Shown: positions 60,244 through 64,000 of the stretch, piece by piece
Layout of the letters: every line of letters begins with the position of its first letter
Numbering within the stretch: the first letter of the stretch is position 1
Assembly: GCF_902804485.1 (NCBI RefSeq)
Contig: NZ_CADCST010000098.1
Coordinates: 112,593-176,592, forward strand
DNA from: Flavobacterium collinsii
GTDB taxonomy: Bacteria; Bacteroidota; Bacteroidia; Flavobacteriales; Flavobacteriaceae
Direction: 5' to 3'
Length of the DNA stretch: 64,000 nucleotides
Position numbers and translations under genes: made by a program
Notes under the pieces: generated by a model
Told to the model about the DNA's origin: nothing
What the model saw: only the letters and a program-made list of their open reading frames with translations
The model's database searches: none

Positions 60244-62376
60244 TTAAAAATTATACTGAAGCTGTAAAGTGGTGCGTCTTCCCGGAGCACTTACAAAATC
60301 TTTATCTCTGGCCTGCCACCATGCAATATTTGGAGAATAATCTTTATTAAACAAATTCTCAACTCCTAATCCTAATCGAAACGATTTATTGATAAGATAA
60401 GAACTGCTCAAGTTAAAAACGGTATACTTTTTTACAGGCCCTTCGTTAAAACTGTACAGGTTTGTTGTTGGACTTGGATCAAATCGATCTCTTTTAAAGT
60501 TATGCAAAGAACTTAATTCAATATCTAAATTTTTTATAGGGCGTATCTGAATATAAGTCGTAAGCTTTGGAGCCATTATTCGGGATCCGTTAATGTATTT
60601 TTCGTATGTTCCGTTATTATCATTATCTACTTTTCCTTCAATCCAGGCAAAAGCACCACCAAAACTTAAAATATCCAATGGTTTAAAGCCTACAATAGCC
60701 TCGTAACCCCAGATGTTTTCAGGAGCGCGCTGCATCGCAAAAGAACCATCTGCTGACTGAATCGAAGTAGCTCCTAATTGTGACGTGCTCCAGAAACTGG
60801 TAACCTCATAGTTGAACCATTTTTTGATCGTTCCGGCTACTCCCATTTCATAATTGTTTACAATTATAGGATCGGTTGGTAATTTTGAGATCACACTTTC
60901 TGTAGACGTTCTTAAAATTCTCCCTACCTCATTGATCGAAAAGGACTGAGAATAACTCGTAAAAACATTTACCTCCGGCATAATGTTATATCTTAATCCG
61001 ATGTTTCCAACAAGGGCATTGTAATCTAACTCGCCTCCCTGAACAAAAATACTTTTGGTGTAAGTATTGTTTTTAGCATTCAATACCGGCAATGTATTAA
61101 AATCATCCGCTTTAACTTTAATATTTTCATATCTCGCACCCGCTTTTAGAGTGAATTTTCCCCATGCATCAAACTTGATTAAGGCGAAAGGAGCTGTATT
61201 GACCATGTTCATTTGTGGTGTCCAGAAACGACCATCCTCTAATTTTTGAACCGTTTTGTCCTGAAGTAAATCCAAACCATAAATTACCTCTGCTTTATAG
61301 GTATCATTTGCAAAAAGACGAGAATCAAAATTAATACGCAAACCTTTCTTTTGTGAGGCCACATTCGATTGTCCTCCATTTAAAAACTGATCTCTGTCGT
61401 ACGAGTAAACTGTTCTAAAATCTTGTGCATAAACATTAACATCCAGAGAAGTATTATTCCAAATCTCCGAATTAGAGTACGACAATCTGAAATTATGATT
61501 TCGAGGTGTTCCTTCAGGCGTCCCTAAACGGCCACCGGCTTCTACTCCAATAGTTGGAATTTCTCCCCACTTCCCAATCTTAACATCCTGATCTAAAAAT
61601 GATTTTGAAGCATAACCCATATACGAGAATTCAAGTCTTTGCTTGTCTGTAAATGCATATCCAACTTTAAACAATCCATTATAGGTATTTAAATTTGATA
61701 AACTATAGAACGGTGAAAGATTGACACCATTTGCATCTTTAGATACACCTGATCTTTCCTGTGTAAAACCAACAACGTAATCGAGCTTTTTTAATTTTCC
61801 TGCCAACGAAAGCGAAGCTCTGTAACCAAATGATTCTGCGAATGTTTTAGGTTGTGTAATCAAACCAAGTTGTACCGAACCACCAATCTTTTCTTCTGAA
61901 TGATTTTTCTTTGTAATATAATTGACAATCCCTCCATCTGCTCCATTACCGTAAATTGAGGTGGCTCCCTTAATTACTTCCACTCTTTCGATAGACGAAG
62001 GGTCAATTACCTGAAGATCTCTACCTCCATTTCTCAAAGGTGTAGATTGTGGTATCCCATCAATCATCACCAAAAAAGGTCTTCCTCTTAAAGTCTGACC
62101 GAAATTTGAAGTTTGGTTACTTGCAGTCGCTAAACCCGGAACTGTATATTGTAAAATATTACTGATATTGGAATTCACCATCGTCTGACTTTGGATCTTT
62201 TTCGCTCCAACAATCGTAATAGAAGAAACAACTTCTTTTATACTTTCTTTTTTTCGACTTGCAGTCACAATAATATCATCTAAATTATTGGTTTGCAAAC
62301 TGTCTTTTGATTTTTCCTGAGCAAATCCTACAGTAGTTGTAAGGATAATCAAGCAAAATATAGTAATCTTTTTCAT
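60244..62376 (-). CDS. TonB-dependent siderophore-type receptor
   Basis: The protein has 710 residues. A signal peptide (FCLIILTTTVGFAQ) is followed by the TonB-box region LDDIIVTASRKKESIKEV, a plug (about 45-160, LRGRPFLVMIDGIPQST, IERVEVIKGATSIYGNGADGGIVNYITKK) and a barrel ending with GVENLFNKDYSPN and a final F. It lacks the carboxypeptidase-like domain of the other two receptors here, as usual for siderophore receptors. The promoter overlaps a candidate Fur site. Iron-siderophore uptake is likely; the exact ligand is unknown. Confidence 0.92.
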   Translation of the reverse strand: MKKITIFCLIILTTTVGFAQEKSKDSLQTNNLDDIIVTASRKKESIKEVVSSITIVGAKKIQSQTMVNSNISNILQYTVPGLATASNQTSNFGQTLRGRPFLVMIDGIPQSTPLRNGGRDLQVIDPSSIERVEVIKGATSIYGNGADGGIVNYITKKNHSEEKIGGSVQLGLITQPKTFAESFGYRASLSLAGKLKKLDYVVGFTQERSGVSKDANGVNLSPFYSLSNLNTYNGLFKVGYAFTDKQRLEFSYMGYASKSFLDQDVKIGKWGEIPTIGVEAGGRLGTPEGTPRNHNFRLSYSNSEIWNNTSLDVNVYAQDFRTVYSYDRDQFLNGGQSNVASQKKGLRINFDSRLFANDTYKAEVIYGLDLLQDKTVQKLEDGRFWTPQMNMVNTAPFALIKFDAWGKFTLKAGARYENIKVKADDFNTLPVLNAKNNTYTKSIFVQGGELDYNALVGNIGLRYNIMPEVNVFTSYSQSFSINEVGRILRTSTESVISKLPTDPIIVNNYEMGVAGTIKKWFNYEVTSFWSTSQLGATSIQSADGSFAMQRAPENIWGYEAIVGFKPLDILSFGGAFAWIEGKVDNDNNGTYEKYINGSRIMAPKLTTYIQIRPIKNLDIELSSLHNFKRDRFDPSPTTNLYSFNEGPVKKYTVFNLSSSYLINKSFRLGLGVENLFNKDYSPNIAWWQARDKDFVSAPGRRTTLQLQYNF

Positions 62377-62405
62377 AAATAATCTTTAATAATGTAATTT
62401 TGGGG

Positions 62406-62434
62406 CAAATATAATTTTAATTCACTCTAAATAA
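62406..62434 (-). promoter_or_regulatory. Promoter of the siderophore receptor with a Fur-like half site
   Basis: The -7 box TATATTTG is at 62406-62413 on the minus strand. Directly upstream (62412-62434) lies a 23-bp partial palindrome with half sites TTATTTAGA and TTAAAATTA. The first half fits the palindromic TTATTTAGA pattern I associate with Bacteroidota iron regulation. A regulator bound there would overlap the core promoter. Confidence 0.45.
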
Positions 62435-62519
62435 GAATTAGAAACCATTAAAAGTTAAAAAAACTTTAAATGTTTATTTTATAACAATTTGTTACAATTT
62501 GTTATTTTTCAATTTAAAA

Positions 62520-62550
62520 TTTGTCAATCGGCAAAAGAGTAATAAGTTTG
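62520..62550 (+). promoter_or_regulatory. Promoter of lysA (TTTG-N19-TAAGTTTG)
   Basis: The -33 TTTG (62520-62523) and -7 TAAGTTTG (62543-62550) are separated by 19 bp, an ideal Bacteroidota promoter. It ends 17 bp before ATG 62568. Confidence 0.7.
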
Positions 62551-62567
62551 CTGAAAATAGTTTACAG

Positions 62568-63791
62568 ATGCAAGCAAAAGATTTACTGCAGTTAGCAGAA
62601 CAATTTGGAAGTCCATTATATGTATATGATGCCGAAAAAATCCAATCTCAGTACAACAGATTAACCAAAGCTTTCTCTAAGGTGGAAAACTTAAGAGTTA
62701 ATTATGCCATGAAAGCATTATCTAACGTTGCTATTCTTCAGTTATTAAAGAACATGGGGTCTGGCCTGGATACTGTATCTATTCAGGAAGTTCAATTAGG
62801 ACTTCATGCTGGCTATGATCCTGACAAAATTTTCTTTACACCAAACGGGGTTTCTCTTGAAGAAATCGAAGAAGTTGCCGCAATGGGTGTACAAATCAAT
62901 ATTGACAACTTATCTATTCTGGAGCAATTCGGAACAAAATATCCACAAATTCCGGTATGTATTCGTATCAATCCGCACGTAATGGCGGGTGGAAATGCTA
63001 ATATTTCGGTAGGACATATCGATAGTAAATTCGGAATCTCTGTTCACCAAATTCCGCATATCTTGCGAATTGTAGAGAACACAAAAATGAGCATCGTGGG
63101 AATTCACATGCACACAGGGTCTGATATTCTTGATATCGAAGTATTCTTGTATGCTGCTGAAATTTTGTTTGATACTGCAAAACACTTTAAAGATCTTGAG
63201 TTCCTTGATTTTGGAAGCGGATTCAAAGTGCCTTACAAAAAAGACGATATCGAAACCGATATTGAAGAATTAGGTAAAAAATTATCAAAAAGATTCAACT
63301 CTTTCTGTGCTGAATACGGTAGAGATTTAACGTTAATTTTCGAACCGGGAAAATTCCTGGTGAGTGAAGCAGGTTTCTTCTTAGCCAAAGTAAACGTAGT
63401 AAAACAAACAACTTCTACAGTATTCGCAGGAGTCGACAGTGGTTTCAACCACTTAATTCGTCCTATGTTTTACGGTTCATCACATCATATCGAAAACATC
63501 TCGAACCCAAAAGGAAAAGAGCGTTTTTACTCGGTAGTAGGATACATTTGCGAAACTGATACTTTTGCCAACAACCGCAGAATCTCGGAAATTACGGAAG
63601 GTGATATTTTAGCATTCAGAAATGCCGGAGCTTACTGTTTTTCTATGGCATCCAACTACAATTCAAGATACAAACCAGCCGAAGTTTTATGGATGAACGG
63701 AAAAGGAATCTTAATCCGTCAACACGAAACATTCGAGGATTTGCTTAAAAATCAAATTCCGTTGCCACAAGAAGTTGCTGCAACAGTTTAA
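62568..63791 (+). CDS. lysA: Diaminopimelate decarboxylase
   Basis: LysA converts meso-diaminopimelate to L-lysine. From ATG 62568 the protein has 407 residues; a longer frame from 62499 runs through the promoter. PLP binds at Lys49 (VNYAMKALSN). Further motifs are GSGLDTVSIQE, SKFGIS, GIHMHTGSDI, LDFGSGF, EPGKFLV (usually EPGR), VDSGFNHLIRP, and the CETDTF and NAGAYCFSMASNYNSR active-site segments. It is a single-gene unit with promoter and terminator. Confidence 0.96.
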   Translation: MQAKDLLQLAEQFGSPLYVYDAEKIQSQYNRLTKAFSKVENLRVNYAMKALSNVAILQLLKNMGSGLDTVSIQEVQLGLHAGYDPDKIFFTPNGVSLEEIEEVAAMGVQINIDNLSILEQFGTKYPQIPVCIRINPHVMAGGNANISVGHIDSKFGISVHQIPHILRIVENTKMSIVGIHMHTGSDILDIEVFLYAAEILFDTAKHFKDLEFLDFGSGFKVPYKKDDIETDIEELGKKLSKRFNSFCAEYGRDLTLIFEPGKFLVSEAGFFLAKVNVVKQTTSTVFAGVDSGFNHLIRPMFYGSSHHIENISNPKGKERFYSVVGYICETDTFANNRRISEITEGDILAFRNAGAYCFSMASNYNSRYKPAEVLWMNGKGILIRQHETFEDLLKNQIPLPQEVAATV

Positions 63792-63815
63792 AATAAAAAA
63801 AAAGAATATCTATTT

Positions 63816-63848
63816 AATCCCGTTTCTTAATTGAGGCGGGATTTTTTT
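63816..63848 (+). terminator. Terminator after lysA
   Basis: AATCCCG (63816-63822) pairs with CGGGATT (63837-63843) and is followed by T7. Confidence 0.85.
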
Positions 63849-63966
63849 ATTTCAGATTGTAAACGTTTGTCTGGTCGAGCGAAGTCGAAGCACAGCATAA
63901 TCTTGTCATTTCTGTAAAGGTTAGATATTTCGGTAACAAAATTTAACTTTAATAAATTTTGTTGCG

Positions 63967-64000
63967 ATGAGAAATAATAGTCAAGATTCCACTTTAGAAC
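63967..64000 (+). CDS. Possible start of a gene cut by the window end
   Basis: ATG at 63967 opens a frame (MRNNSQDSTL) that runs to the window end. It follows a perfect 10-bp-arm inverted repeat (63935-63963). Eleven codons are too few to identify anything. Confidence 0.25.
   Translation, partial: MRNNSQDSTLE

Noticed and set aside
1..64000. tRNA, rRNA or prophage genes
   Set aside because: I found no tRNA cloverleaf signatures, rRNA segments or phage structural genes; apart from one transposase the genes are chromosomal.

Overview
The window looks like chromosomal DNA of a Flavobacterium-type member of the Bacteroidota. The evidence is the low GC content, the many Bacteroidota -7 promoter boxes (TAnnTTTG), the AT-rich start regions without Shine-Dalgarno motifs, a SusC/SusD pair, a TonB receptor paired with a DUF4249 lipoprotein, monomeric isocitrate dehydrogenase, a cyclophilin-FKBP fusion, an unusually long NusB and a PUR-alpha-like protein. 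I see no rRNA, tRNA, CRISPR array, prophage or conjugative module.

Layout. 1-9510: a partial HMG-CoA lyase gene divergent from a SatD/DUF3307 operon across three evenly spaced palindromes; then pyrD, a membrane-anchored formylglycine-generating-enzyme homologue, pepT, a YdeI-like gene, yajC, nusB and leucine dehydrogenase. 9715-18662: an ABC exporter, a PUR-alpha-like protein, two alpha/beta hydrolases, csaA, a thioredoxin-fold protein, a GreA-like factor behind a possible attenuator, a lipoprotein cytochrome c, the dual immunophilin, an MFS exporter and a cupin. 18773-19749: a Y1 (IS200/RAYT-type) transposase bordered by two oppositely oriented arrays of REP-like hairpins that share the head ACCGATAT. 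19779-25874: small lipoproteins and trmD, then an accessory islet (AraC-GyrI regulator, arginine/agmatine deiminase-family lipoprotein, DUF2004-like and SUKH genes) before rplS. 26604-42992: icd, the TonB receptor/DUF4249 pair, GyrI-like and DinB-like proteins, thiamine pyrophosphokinase, rlmF, a lipoprotein hydrolase, uvrB, an outer-membrane protein, a TerB-like protein, an esterase, a dipeptide epimerase and a KBL-like PLP enzyme. 43216-47890: a SusC/SusD operon flanked by similar, directly repeated spacer sequences. 48199-64000: DUF1456, a LytS/LytTR two-component pair, a DUF5694 protein, sucC, gltB-gltD, a TonB siderophore-type receptor and lysA.

The genes are mostly housekeeping: nitrogen assimilation (gltBD, leucine dehydrogenase), TCA cycle (icd, sucC), lysine, pyrimidine and thiamine cofactor synthesis, RNA modification and envelope import. 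What stands out is the intergenic DNA. Many spacers carry members of several dispersed hairpin families, usually just after stop codons. The strongest candidates for something under-described are the REP-like arrays with their transposase, the SatD/DUF3307 operon with its 28-bp-phased operators, the direct repeats around the SusCD cassette, and a MITE-like element whose end doubles as the gltD terminator.
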